From contig LXYP01000067.1 in the NCBI GenBank assembly GCA_001650955.1, forward strand, positions 1 to 64,000: a DNA stretch of 64,000 nucleotides, given 5' to 3'. A model generated the notes under the pieces. It was not told where the DNA came from, ran no database searches, and worked only from the letters and a program-made list of their open reading frames with translations. Positions 44,187 through 53,858 of this stretch are shown here, in pieces; position 1 is the first letter of the stretch, and each line of letters opens with the position of its first letter. This stretch comes from Sphingomonadales bacterium EhC05. Lineage in GTDB: Bacteria; Pseudomonadota; Alphaproteobacteria; Sphingomonadales; Sphingomonadaceae. Made by a program: the position numbers and the translations under genes.

Positions 44187-44188
<2 letters not shown>
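43995..44188. repeat. Long nearly perfect palindromic element (~194 bp)
   Basis: The outer ends are perfect inverted repeats of 18 bases (GACCTCAAGCGCCGGGCG at 43995-44012 and its complement at 44171-44188). The inner 21-base arms at 44066-44086 and 44098-44118 (CTTGCCTCGCT...) have one mismatch, with an 11-base loop. The intervening arm sequence is also imperfectly complementary (GCATC..GCTTGGCT), so the whole element can fold into one hairpin with about 90-base arms. It begins at the aspC stop codon (TGA 44187-44189). A degenerate direct copy of the outer repeat lies at about 43972-43989 (GACCCCAGACGCCGGGTG). No transposase is present, so a MITE-like or REP-like origin is likely. Confidence 0.85.
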
Positions 44189-45858
<1,670 letters not shown>

Positions 45859-47181
45859 TCAAATTGCAGAACTGAATTTCGTACCCGCTGCAATCCGATA
45901 GGGATCGAATATCGCCGCGATCGTCCGTAAATAGGGCGCTGCATTGTCGCTGCACAATATTTCTGTGTCCTCGATCGTCAGCAATTTCCGTTTTTCAAAG
46001 GATTCCAAATAGCCCGTCAATCGGCTGGCATCGCTGAGCGTGCCGATATTCGCGCGGCCCCGGCACAGGACATCTTCGATAATTTGCCGGTGCAGCCTGT
46101 CCTCTTCAGAGACTTGCACGCCCAATTGCGCAGGATGTTTTCCCGCGAAAACCGCGTCCCGATATTTTCCGACATTTTTTTCGTTCTGCAATATATGATC
46201 CGGGAAGATGCTGATCGCAGAGGCCCCGAGACCAATGAGATAGGGAGCGGGATCGTCGGTAAAGCCCTGAAAATTCCGCGATATTGTTCCGGCACGCGCC
46301 GCCTGTGCCATCGGATCATCGGGCAGCGCAAAATGATCAAAGCCAATCGCCTGATATCCGGCATCGACAAGATGCTCATAGCCAAGGGCGGCCATCTCAA
46401 ATCGTTGAATCTGGTTCGCCATGATGGTCGAATCAATCCGGCGCTGGCGCGGGATTCTGTCGGGAAGATGGGCATAGCCGAAGAGAGCAATCCGATCGGG
46501 CTGTAACGCAATAGCCTGGTCGAGACTGTCGCGCAGATCGCTTAGGGTCTGGGCTGGCAAGCCGTACATCATGTCAAAATTTATCGATGACACATTCTTG
46601 TCGCGAAGCTGCTGCATCGCGGTGGCGATCAGTATCGCCGGCTGGACGCGACCAATGGCTTGCTGAACCTGTGGCGCAAATGTCTGCACGCCCATGCTGG
46701 CGTGAGTCACACCGCTCTCGCTGAGGGTCTCGGCCCAATCCGCCGTAAAATCCCTGGGATCTAGTTCTACCGATATTTGAGAAAATTTGGCATCAAATGA
46801 TGCGCGGAGCTGATCCAGAATCCGGACAAAATCCTCAGGATCGATCGCGCTCGGACTGCCGCCGCCAAAGGCTATTCTGCTGACATTGATCGGCCCCGCA
46901 ATCCGTTCTCCGACAAGCTCAATTTCCCTGATGAGCGCCTCGATATAGGATTGGAGCCGCTTCTTCTTGTTGGCGCGCCCGGTGTTGCAGGCGCAATAAT
47001 AGCAAATCTCGTTACAATAAGGGATATGAACATAGAGCGATATCTGCGCGCCAGACGGGATCGCGGCGAGCGCCGCGTCCATGACGCGATCATGCTCCAG
47101 CGGACGAAATTCTACCGCCGTCGGAAAGCTGGTATAGCGCGGGACGGGGCGTTCTAGCAATTCAGGATAATAGGACCACAT
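45859..47181 (-). CDS. hemN: Oxygen-independent coproporphyrinogen III oxidase
   Basis: A 440-residue radical-SAM enzyme that converts coproporphyrinogen III to protoporphyrinogen IX without oxygen. The [4Fe-4S] motif is CNEICYYCAC (Cys56, Cys60, Cys63, plus Cys65). Other HemN segments are PRYTSFPTAVEF (13-24), GGGSPSAIDPEDF, NFDMMYGLPAQTLSDL, GYAHLPDRIPRQR and GLGASAISIF. It is divergent from the ferredoxin operon, with two perfect FNR boxes between. It should serve haem synthesis at low oxygen. Confidence 0.96.
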   Translation of the reverse strand: MWSYYPELLERPVPRYTSFPTAVEFRPLEHDRVMDAALAAIPSGAQISLYVHIPYCNEICYYCACNTGRANKKKRLQSYIEALIREIELVGERIAGPINVSRIAFGGGSPSAIDPEDFVRILDQLRASFDAKFSQISVELDPRDFTADWAETLSESGVTHASMGVQTFAPQVQQAIGRVQPAILIATAMQQLRDKNVSSINFDMMYGLPAQTLSDLRDSLDQAIALQPDRIALFGYAHLPDRIPRQRRIDSTIMANQIQRFEMAALGYEHLVDAGYQAIGFDHFALPDDPMAQAARAGTISRNFQGFTDDPAPYLIGLGASAISIFPDHILQNEKNVGKYRDAVFAGKHPAQLGVQVSEEDRLHRQIIEDVLCRGRANIGTLSDASRLTGYLESFEKRKLLTIEDTEILCSDNAAPYLRTIAAIFDPYRIAAGTKFSSAI

Positions 47182-47214
47182 GCCGTCGTCTTATCAGTCC
47201 GACCTTGCGAGTCT

Positions 47215-47228
47215 TTGATCCCGATCAA
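47215..47228. promoter_or_regulatory. FNR box 1
   Basis: TTGATCCCGATCAA is a perfect match to TTGAT-N4-ATCAA. It lies 34 bases from the hemN start codon, too close for classic -41.5 activation of hemN unless it acts by another geometry. The distance to the ferredoxin gene is 133 bases. Confidence 0.85.
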
Positions 47229-47295
47229 ATTTATCTGATCAAGCAAATGGACCCTCTCGCAGGCTGCGCCATCATCGTTCAACAATCTCTTCAAG

Positions 47296-47309
47296 TTGAT
47301 CTAGATCAA
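47296..47309. promoter_or_regulatory. FNR box 2
   Basis: TTGATCTAGATCAA is a perfect FNR/FnrL/Anr box. With -41.5 geometry the ferredoxin operon would start near 47344, and TAATGT at 47331-47336 is then a plausible -10. In the other direction it would place a hemN start near 47261. Together with box 1 it supports oxygen control of both transcription units. Confidence 0.9.
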
Positions 47310-47360
47310 CGACAGCCACACTATTAACACTAATGTCAGTAGTGGAGATAGGAATTATTG

Positions 47361-47681
47361 ATGGTAGAAATTTGCTACGTCGAGCACGACGGCACCAGAC
47401 ATAAAGTCAAAGCGAAAACCGGATTGTCCCTGATGGATGTGGCGATCATGCATCATATTCCCGGCGTCGAAGGCGACTGTGGCGGTTTTGGCGCCTGCGG
47501 AACCTGCCATGTCTATTTGGACGAGGTAGCGCAATCATTGGTGCCTCCTCTACATGAGCTGGAAAGTTCCACGCTCACTTTCGCCCATGATGTGCGACCG
47601 GAAAGTCGGCTGGCATGTCAAATCCCAATAACCGACGAAATGGATGGAATGACCGTGCAGATGCCGGAGCGACAATATTAG
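47361..47681 (+). CDS. Adrenodoxin-type [2Fe-2S] ferredoxin
   Basis: A 106-residue ferredoxin with the cluster pattern C-x5-C-x2-C...C (Cys40, Cys46, Cys49, Cys86) in EGDCGGFGACGTCHVYL and RLACQIP. Adrenodoxin-type ferredoxins feed monooxygenases and Fe-S assembly. The gene starts at ATG 47361 (AGGAA 7-8 bases before) and lies 32 bases from the diiron protein gene, which it may serve as electron donor. Expression is likely raised at low oxygen through the FNR box. This is not the Isc ferredoxin gene context (no isc genes nearby). Confidence 0.93.
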   Translation: MVEICYVEHDGTRHKVKAKTGLSLMDVAIMHHIPGVEGDCGGFGACGTCHVYLDEVAQSLVPPLHELESSTLTFAHDVRPESRLACQIPITDEMDGMTVQMPERQY

Positions 47682-47713
47682 GATCTTCCGGCTCATATTT
47701 TAGGAGAAAGACA

Positions 47714-48805
47714 ATGGAAATGACTCAGGACAAAAGCAATGCAACCGTATCCGCCTGGATGCGCGACCAGACGCCGGACGACATATATAAAGCGCCGCTC
47801 GAAATCGCCTGGACCTTCGACTATTTCATGTCTGGTGATAAGGTAGAGGATCTCTACAAACGGGCCAAACAGGATCAATGGAATAGCGACGAACTTTTGC
47901 CGTGGGACATGGACGTTGATCCTTCCAAGCCCTTGATCAACGACGAATCGGACATTTTTCACCGGATGCCGTTTTTCAAAAAACTATCCCGATCACAGCA
48001 GGAGAGCTTCACAGCCCATTCGACAGCACAGCTTCTGTCCCAGTTTCTGCACGGCGAACAAGGCGCGCTGATGACCGCTGCCTGTGTCACCCATTCGGTT
48101 CCTGATGCAACGGCAAAGCTCTATGCGGCCACGCAGACGATGGACGAAGCGCGGCATGTCGAGGTTTTTGCCAAATATTGCAACAAGATCGCTATGGTTT
48201 ACCCGATGTCCGGATGGCTCAAGCAACTGATCGACGCGACGTTGAAATCCGATCGATATGAGAAGATCATGATCGGCATGAACATGATTGTCGAGGGACT
48301 GGCGCTGGGTGCGTTCAACAACATGTATCGTTCAACCCAATGCGACTTGCTCAAGCAACTGACCTTCAATGTCATGCGGGACGAATCCCGCCATGTCTCC
48401 TTTGGCCATGCCTTTTTGGAACCGGTGATCGCAGATCTGCCAGAAGATGAAGTCGAGGATCTCGCTGAATTTGCGTTTCAAGCCGTGAATATCCTCGCTT
48501 CAGCTGGGACTGCCGGTACCATCGCGAGCCGGGTTGATCCCGGTTTCATGATGGTGCTGGAAAATTGCAATATTGATCCCGACGATTTTTTTGCAGGCTT
48601 GGCGGAAGCGGAAGAGATGGGGATTACGCGGGAATTGCCGCCCGGCCAGATCCACTCACTGGAACATTTGATGCTACCCGCGATAGCCCGGGTTGGCTTG
48701 CTCACCCCTCATATCCGTGGGAAATATGAAGAAGCGGGAATTCCGCTGACCGAGGATCCGCGCATATTGCATGCGATGGAAGGCGGGCATCCGATAGCTG
48801 CCTAA
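47714..48805 (+). CDS. Ferritin-like diiron carboxylate protein, putative oxygenase
   Basis: A 363-residue protein with the complete diiron four-helix-bundle ligand set: Glu115 (HGEQGAL), Glu145 and His148 (MDEARH), Glu194 (VEGLALG) and Glu224 and His227 (RDESRH). This E...ExxH...E...ExxH pattern is that of ribonucleotide reductase R2-like and AurF/bacterial monooxygenase-like proteins. The N-terminal block (DDIYKAPLEIAWTFDYFMSGDKVEDLYKRAK...WNSDELLPWDMDVDP) is family-specific. The substrate is unknown. AGGAG lies 7 bases before ATG 47714. It is second in the operon after the ferredoxin. A low-oxygen-induced oxidase or oxygenase is the best inference. Confidence 0.85.
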   Translation: MEMTQDKSNATVSAWMRDQTPDDIYKAPLEIAWTFDYFMSGDKVEDLYKRAKQDQWNSDELLPWDMDVDPSKPLINDESDIFHRMPFFKKLSRSQQESFTAHSTAQLLSQFLHGEQGALMTAACVTHSVPDATAKLYAATQTMDEARHVEVFAKYCNKIAMVYPMSGWLKQLIDATLKSDRYEKIMIGMNMIVEGLALGAFNNMYRSTQCDLLKQLTFNVMRDESRHVSFGHAFLEPVIADLPEDEVEDLAEFAFQAVNILASAGTAGTIASRVDPGFMMVLENCNIDPDDFFAGLAEAEEMGITRELPPGQIHSLEHLMLPAIARVGLLTPHIRGKYEEAGIPLTEDPRILHAMEGGHPIAA

Positions 48806-48862
48806 CCTTGCGCGTCTGAGAGCGTCTCGCATGGGCCAATTTTCGCAGAAGGAGAGAGAGGG

Positions 48863-49507
48863 ATGGACTATCATATCGATGGACATTCAACTGATCTCGC
48901 CGCGCTGCAAAAACGCCTGCAAAGCACGGATTTGATTCCAAGTCAGGAACCATTGCTTGACGATATCACCGAAAAAATGTCGGCTTTGGCGGCGGTAGGA
49001 GTGAACAATCTGGCGGACTTGCGGGCTGGGTTGAATAGCCCGAAAGCCTTAGCTGCGCTCTCCCGCAGTTCCGGTATTAGTGCGGACTATCTGAAATTGC
49101 TAAAGCGCACGATCAATGGCTTTTTTCCCAAATCTCGGTTGTTCAAAGATATGGATTGGCTGGACAAAAATACTATCCTCAATCTGAAACAGGCGGGACT
49201 AGAGAATACGCATCAGCTCTTTGATGCAGCCTCGCGCGGCGCGATTGGCTCGGCAATTTTGGACAAAGGCATTCTGTCGGAATTGGTGGCAATATCCGAT
49301 CTGTGTCGAGTTCAGTGGGTCAGCCCCAATTATGCGCGCGCGATTGCCGCCGCCGGATTTAAACAGGCGTCCGAAGTGGCCAGGGCAGACCCGGAAACTC
49401 TGACCAATGCAATTGCAAGCGCAAATGAGGGCGCAAAATTTTACAAGGGCAAAGTGGGCTTGCGCGACGTCCGGCGCCTGGTGATGGCTGCGGGATATGT
49501 TCCATAG
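48863..49507 (+). CDS. DUF4332-like helix-hairpin-helix protein
   Basis: A 214-residue soluble protein composed of short helical repeats of the helix-hairpin-helix type, as in DUF4332: ALAAVGVNNLADLRAGL, LARSSGISADYLKLLKR, LKQAGLENTHQLFDAA, ISDLCRVQWVSPNYARAIAAAGFKQASEVARADPETL and VGLRDVRRLVMAAGYVP. DUF4332 function is unknown. The strong ribosome site AGGAGAGAGAGGG precedes ATG 48863. It is third in the operon, 57 bases after the diiron gene, and may be an adaptor or assembly factor for it. Confidence 0.8.
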   Translation: MDYHIDGHSTDLAALQKRLQSTDLIPSQEPLLDDITEKMSALAAVGVNNLADLRAGLNSPKALAALSRSSGISADYLKLLKRTINGFFPKSRLFKDMDWLDKNTILNLKQAGLENTHQLFDAASRGAIGSAILDKGILSELVAISDLCRVQWVSPNYARAIAAAGFKQASEVARADPETLTNAIASANEGAKFYKGKVGLRDVRRLVMAAGYVP

Positions 49508-49769
49508 CCGCCCCTGTCCTTGTACATTTCCGGCCTGGCACAATATCCGCTTCGCCAAACGGCGCACGGTTGCGGTAAATGAGCGCCCCGAAAACTAGGT
49601 ATCTCAGAGACTGTCGTATCTGTCTTCGTCATCATACGGACACTGGCGTCAATGGGATTCAAGCGAATATTCGGCTAAGATTTGGACAGCATCCCGTTAA
49701 CAGTTTAACGATCGAACGACATGGCTATCATAATCGCGGCGGTTGCGGTTATTCTAGGAAGGAATTGGG

Positions 49770-50525
49770 ATGTCTGATCCGTCGCCAGATAACGGAAAAA
49801 TCAATGCTCCCGGATGGAGTGAATTGATCGAAGATGCCTTTGGCATCAACCTTCTGGGATTGCAGACATTATGGGCAGCCCTCGCTGCACCAGCTCATCT
49901 CTTCGCTGCCGCCCGGACAGTGGACTGGGAAGACCATCAATATTCCCCGACCCTTCGGGTCTGGCTGTTCCTCATCGCGATATTGATGTTTCTGCAATTT
50001 ATCTGGGCGAATCCAGATTCGGCAACCGGGCAGCAAATGACGTCCGCCTTTGCAGCATATGGCGATCCGCGGCTGACCACGAAGGAAAAAATCGAGCTCG
50101 CACTGCAACGATATGTTTTTGTCTACCCGGTCATCTTGATGCTATTTTCTATGATGGCGGCATTGCTGCTGCGGATATGGGGCAGTGGGGCGACAAATGT
50201 TGTTAGGATACGGCTCTACTTTGCGGCCATTATTCCCGGCTTACTGGTGACGCTTTGGACGTCATCGCTGACGCTATTCATATCTGTCGATGACTTTGTG
50301 ATCTACCTCAGCCTGGCGTCGGCAGCAGTCTTTTTTGCCGATTTTCTCACAGCGCGCAGAGGACTTGCGGCGTTTGACAATGTCGGGTCCCGGACATGGC
50401 GAGCCATATTTTTGGCGATAATCAATCTGATTGTCTACATGATGGCTTCGACGGTCGCAGCTATCATCATGATGCTATGGCTGGAAAAAGACTTGGGATT
50501 GGGCGCCATTCTCAACGCTGCCTAA
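49770..50525 (+). CDS. Integral membrane protein, unknown function
   Basis: A 251-residue protein with about five membrane helices (LRVWLFLIAILMFLQFIW, FVYPVILMLFSMMAALLLRIW, LYFAAIIPGLLVTLWTSSLTLF, FVIYLSLASAAVFFADF, IFLAIINLIVYMMASTVAAIIMMLW). The N-terminal half has a conserved-looking segment (FGINLLGLQTLWAALAAPAHLFAA), typical of a Yip1/DUF3667-like family. Not assigned. AAGGAATTGGG precedes ATG 49770. It lies 262 bases beyond the DUF4332 gene and may have its own promoter. Confidence 0.75.
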   Translation: MSDPSPDNGKINAPGWSELIEDAFGINLLGLQTLWAALAAPAHLFAAARTVDWEDHQYSPTLRVWLFLIAILMFLQFIWANPDSATGQQMTSAFAAYGDPRLTTKEKIELALQRYVFVYPVILMLFSMMAALLLRIWGSGATNVVRIRLYFAAIIPGLLVTLWTSSLTLFISVDDFVIYLSLASAAVFFADFLTARRGLAAFDNVGSRTWRAIFLAIINLIVYMMASTVAAIIMMLWLEKDLGLGAILNAA

Positions 50526-50640
50526 AAACTATCCGGCCTCGAGGATGAGCCTGGCGGGATCGCCTGGTCCATTGCTTCCGTCGATCCCGGCAAGCTTGGA
50601 CATTTGTCAGGATCGAACCAGCATTAGCCTGGCGAAAATC

Positions 50641-50664
50641 GCGGGATGGCCGCTGCCACCCCGC
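50641..50664 (-). terminator. Possible intrinsic terminator after the OmpA-like gene
   Basis: GCGGGGTGGC-AGCG-GCCATCCCGC (minus strand, one mismatch) forms a stem 6 bases beyond the OmpA-like stop. A short T-tract (GATTTTCG) follows, so the terminator is weak. Confidence 0.45.
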
Positions 50665-50669
50665 TTGAC

Positions 50670-51542
50670 TTACAGGCCATCAACGCTCTTGCTGACCATG
50701 ATATTGACCGCAACGCGGCGGTTTTGGGCCTTGCCTTCCTGTGTATCATTGTCCGACAGCGGGTCCGCTTCCGCCATGCCGGTGGGGGTCAGCATGCGAT
50801 AGGGTTTCCAGCCGCAGGCTTGCTGCATGTAATTGACGACACGATGAGCCCGCTTTTCGCTGAGCCGCTGGTTAAACTCATAATCTCCGGTTGAATCGGT
50901 GTAACCGACTATCAGGAGCAAAGCATTGTCTATCGCTTCCGCTCGGCTCGCCGTGTTGCAAAGCTCGACCTTATCCTGAGCGGAAAGCTCTGCCTTGCCC
51001 GTATCGAAATTCACATTTGTTGTGCCTTTGATATTATACTGGTCAATATCACTAACCCGGCCGCGCAAAGCCTCGGTTGCCGCGGCCTGTTCGGCAAATC
51101 CCTGATTCGTGCCCGTACGGATCATCGTTGCGGTCTTGAGGTCCTTGTTACGTAGCTTGACCCGGCTCGCCACAAGACTACCGCCCCATTCCACCGTCCT
51201 GACGGTGACCGGCAGGCCATTGAGCAGCGAGTCCGCCGTGAGATTTTCGCCACCGAACAGGCCCTTGCTCGCCCTGATTTGGGTGGCTTCGGCGACGGTG
51301 ATTACGATATTGGTGCCATCGATACTCGTGACTTGCATCCTGTCGGCTTTACGCGCGGAAATGAAGCCTTCAATCTCCGGCCCTTCGGTCAAGCCCGACA
51401 GGTCGGCGGGCGGCATGCCGTTGACAGTGATGTCGCCCTGCGCTTCGGGCATGTCCTGCTGCGCCAACACGTTGCTCGGTGCGACTATCGCGAGCGTGGC
51501 AAGCATCAGTGTGATTTTCGAGCTTGTAGAAATGGCACTCAT
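50670..51542 (-). CDS. OmpA-family outer-membrane/periplasmic protein
   Basis: A 290-residue precursor. A signal peptide (SKITLMLATLAIVAPSNVLAQ, ending near residue 28) precedes two domains. The first (about 60-150) resembles the DUF5666-like fold (FISARKADRMQVTSIDGTNIVITVAEATQI). The second (about 170-285) is OmpA-like, binding peptidoglycan: NVNFDTGKAELSAQDKVEL ... LLIVGYTDSTGDYEFNQRLSEKRAHRVVNYMQQACGW ... KAQNRRVAVNI. It probably links the envelope to peptidoglycan. Confidence 0.9.
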   Translation of the reverse strand: MSAISTSSKITLMLATLAIVAPSNVLAQQDMPEAQGDITVNGMPPADLSGLTEGPEIEGFISARKADRMQVTSIDGTNIVITVAEATQIRASKGLFGGENLTADSLLNGLPVTVRTVEWGGSLVASRVKLRNKDLKTATMIRTGTNQGFAEQAAATEALRGRVSDIDQYNIKGTTNVNFDTGKAELSAQDKVELCNTASRAEAIDNALLLIVGYTDSTGDYEFNQRLSEKRAHRVVNYMQQACGWKPYRMLTPTGMAEADPLSDNDTQEGKAQNRRVAVNIMVSKSVDGL

Positions 51543-52033
51543 TATAATTCTCCTTCAAACAATGGCCTTGGCCCCCGCATATTGGTGGCATTTCATCCAA
51601 CCTGGCCGCTGACGGCCGATACATCTGACAGGGTCCCCACCAACCCGCGCCGCAATATGCAATATGAGGCAGCGTCGAAGCCGCGCATCCTCATATCATC
51701 AACCTGAGTGGTCAGGTCATTCTGTCTAGCGCATGAACGCAACCGGCATTCCCCCGCATTCCGCCGACAATCGGAGTGAAACAAGAGCTAGGCCGTTTCC
51801 GACTGCGCCGCGCAGATACCCGATTACGGGCTAGTATGGCCGGTATCAACCAGAGAATCGGGATCTCGCAAAGGAAAGCAAAAAGCCATTGGGTCACCAC
51901 TGCTGCATATCCGTGATCCTGAAACAAGTTCAGGATCACGGAAGTTGGATAGTGGATTACGGACCATGGATTACGGATGATCATTGATCGATGACGCTGA
52001 CCCAATCACCAATGCCCATAAATGCCGTTCCCT
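51543..52033. other. Gene-free stretch with inverted repeat
   Basis: No convincing gene is seen in 491 bases. It holds the GATCCTGAA inverted repeat (51911-51941) and a small duplication (TGGATTACGGA near 51953 and TGGATTACGGATGA near 51967). The promoter for the OmpA-like gene lies at its left end. Confidence 0.5.
51911..51941. repeat. CCGTGATCCTGAA inverted repeat
   Basis: Perfect 13-base arms CCGTGATCCTGAA and TTCAGGATCACGG with loop ACAAG. This is the common dispersed hairpin 'gatcctgaa-caag-ttcaggatc' of sphingomonads. Located in the gap upstream of the OmpA-like gene. Confidence 0.85.
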
Positions 52034-52351
52034 CTAACTCCGCTTTTTCACAAACTCAGCGCGCAGCACCAGGCCCTTGATGCCGTCATGTTTGCAGTCA
52101 ATCTCCTGTGCGTCGCCGGTCAGGCGGATCGACTTGATCAATGTTCCGCGCTTCAGCGTCTGTCCGGCGCCCTTGACTTTCAAATCCTTGATCAGGGTCA
52201 CCGCATCGCCGTCGGCCAGCGGGTTGCCGACCGCATCTAGCACCTCCGGCCCGGCGGCCTGGGCGGCTGCGTCATCGGGGCTGAGCCACTCGCCGCTCTC
52301 TGCGTCATAGACATAGTCGCCATCCCCGCCGGCATGGTCGGCAGCGGTCAT
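52034..52351 (-). CDS. phnA: PhnA-type (YjdM) domain protein
   Basis: A 105-residue protein matching the C-terminal domain of PhnA/YjdM (DAVGNPLADGDAVTLIKDLKVKGAGQTLKRGTLIKSIRLTGDAQEIDCKHDGIKGLVLRAEFVKKRS). The N-terminal zinc ribbon of full-length members is replaced by a short acidic lead (DAESGEWLSPDDAAAQ). Despite the name, YjdM is not needed for phosphonate use. ATG 52351 overlaps the metY stop as TGATG, so it is cotranslated. Confidence 0.85.
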   Translation of the reverse strand: MTAADHAGGDGDYVYDAESGEWLSPDDAAAQAAGPEVLDAVGNPLADGDAVTLIKDLKVKGAGQTLKRGTLIKSIRLTGDAQEIDCKHDGIKGLVLRAEFVKKRS

Positions 52352-53637
52352 CAAGATTCCAGCGCTTGTTCGATATCGGCGATAATGTCGTCAATATGCT
52401 CGATCCCGACCGAAACCCGCACCACGTCAGGTCCGGCACCGGCAGCTTCCAGCTCTTCGCCGGACAGCTGGCTGTGGGTGGTCGAGGCGGGGTGGATGAT
52501 CAGCGATCTCGTGTCGCCGATATTGGCGAGATGGCTGAACAGGTCGACCGCCTCGACCAATTTGGTCCCCGCTTCGAATCCGCCCTTCAGGCCGAAGGTG
52601 AAGACCGCGCCGCCCTTGCCGCCGAGATACTTCTGTGCCAGCGCGTGATAGGCGCTGTCGGGCAGCCCGGCATAGGAGACCCAGCTCACTTCATCGCGAC
52701 CCTGCAGCCATTGCGCCAGCGCCAGCGCATTGTCGCAATGGCGCTCCATCCGCAGCGCCAGCGTTTCCATGCCGGTGAGGATCTGAAAGGCGTTAAACGG
52801 CGCCAGCGCGGGTCCGAGATCGCGCAGCGACAATGCCCGCGCCGCAAGGATGAACGCCACCGGGCCGAACGCATCGGTGAAGACCTTGCCATGATAGGAG
52901 GGATTGGGCTGGTTGAGAAAGGCGTATTTTGCGCTCTGGGTCCAGTCAAACTGGCCGCTGTCGACGATCAGACCAGCGATGCTATTGCCATGACCGCCGA
53001 GAAATTTGGTCCCGCTTTCGACCACGATATCCGCGCCATGTTCGATCGGGCGACAGAGCATCGGCGAGGCCATCGTATTGTCGACAACCAGCGGGATGCC
53101 CGCCGCATGGGCGATATCGGCGATCGCTGCAATATCCTGGACGACGCCGCCGGGATTGGCGAGACTCTCTATGAATATGCAGCGCGTGTCATCGGTAATC
53201 GCGCCCCTGACTTCGTCCATATTGTCGGCATCGACGAAGGTCACCTGCCAGCCGAATTTCTTGACCGCATGGGCGAGCTGGTTGAGCGAACCACCATAGA
53301 GTTTCTTCGCTGCGACAATATGCGCGCCGGGGTCCATCAGCACATGGAAGACGAGCAATTGCGCGGCATGGCCCGAAGCCACCGCCAGCGCCGCCATGCC
53401 ACCCTCCATCGCCGCAACCTTGCCTTCGAGTGCGCCATTGGTCGGGTTCATGATCCGTGTGTAGATATTGCCCATCGCGTCGAGATTGAACAGGTCGGCG
53501 GCATGGTCGACATCGTCAAATACATAGGAAGCGGTCTGGTAGATCGGCGTGATCCGCGCATTGGTCGTCGGGTCCGGCTCGGTCCCGGCGTGGACGGCCA
53601 TGGTCTCCAGGCGGGGGGTATCGAGATTATCGGTCAT
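52351..53637 (-). CDS. metY: O-acetylhomoserine sulfhydrylase (MetY)
   Basis: A 428-residue PLP enzyme of the Cys/Met metabolism family. It makes homocysteine from O-acetylhomoserine and sulfide. Motifs include ITPIYQTASYVFDDVDHAADLFNLDAMGNIYTRIMNPTNGALEGKVAAMEGG, the PLP lysine in VESGTKFLGGHGN near residue 208, and the C-terminal SLIIHPASTTHSQLSGEELEAAGAGPDVVRVSVGIEHIDDI. Length over 420 favours MetY over MetB/MetZ. ATG 53637 is chosen. No SAM riboswitch was recognised upstream. PhnA-domain gene follows (TGATG). Confidence 0.94.
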   Translation of the reverse strand: MTDNLDTPRLETMAVHAGTEPDPTTNARITPIYQTASYVFDDVDHAADLFNLDAMGNIYTRIMNPTNGALEGKVAAMEGGMAALAVASGHAAQLLVFHVLMDPGAHIVAAKKLYGGSLNQLAHAVKKFGWQVTFVDADNMDEVRGAITDDTRCIFIESLANPGGVVQDIAAIADIAHAAGIPLVVDNTMASPMLCRPIEHGADIVVESGTKFLGGHGNSIAGLIVDSGQFDWTQSAKYAFLNQPNPSYHGKVFTDAFGPVAFILAARALSLRDLGPALAPFNAFQILTGMETLALRMERHCDNALALAQWLQGRDEVSWVSYAGLPDSAYHALAQKYLGGKGGAVFTFGLKGGFEAGTKLVEAVDLFSHLANIGDTRSLIIHPASTTHSQLSGEELEAAGAGPDVVRVSVGIEHIDDIIADIEQALES

Positions 53638-53858
53638 AAGGGCTCTCCGTGGGATTTTCGAGTTGGCGAATATTTGCGGCGGTTGTGCTTGAGCGGCTCG
53701 GCTTGCGCAAGAGCCAAGCGCAAAATCATGCGGCAAATTCCGGCTCGCCGGTATATTGGTCGGTCAGCATTGGCGGTGATGTTTCGATATTTGGGCTTTG
53801 GCCAAGGAATATTCCGCCTCTCCGCCCGGCAGACACACAGAATCGCTCGCCATTTTGG

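Noticed and set aside
51593-52005. Two minus-strand frames in the gap before the OmpA-like gene
   Set aside because: No ribosome site, low-complexity content, and one crosses the GATCCTGAA repeat.
53638-53858. Possible SAM riboswitch upstream of metY
   Set aside because: The region has a GC-rich hairpin (GGCTC...GAGCC) but not the SAM-II or SAM/SAH core sequences.
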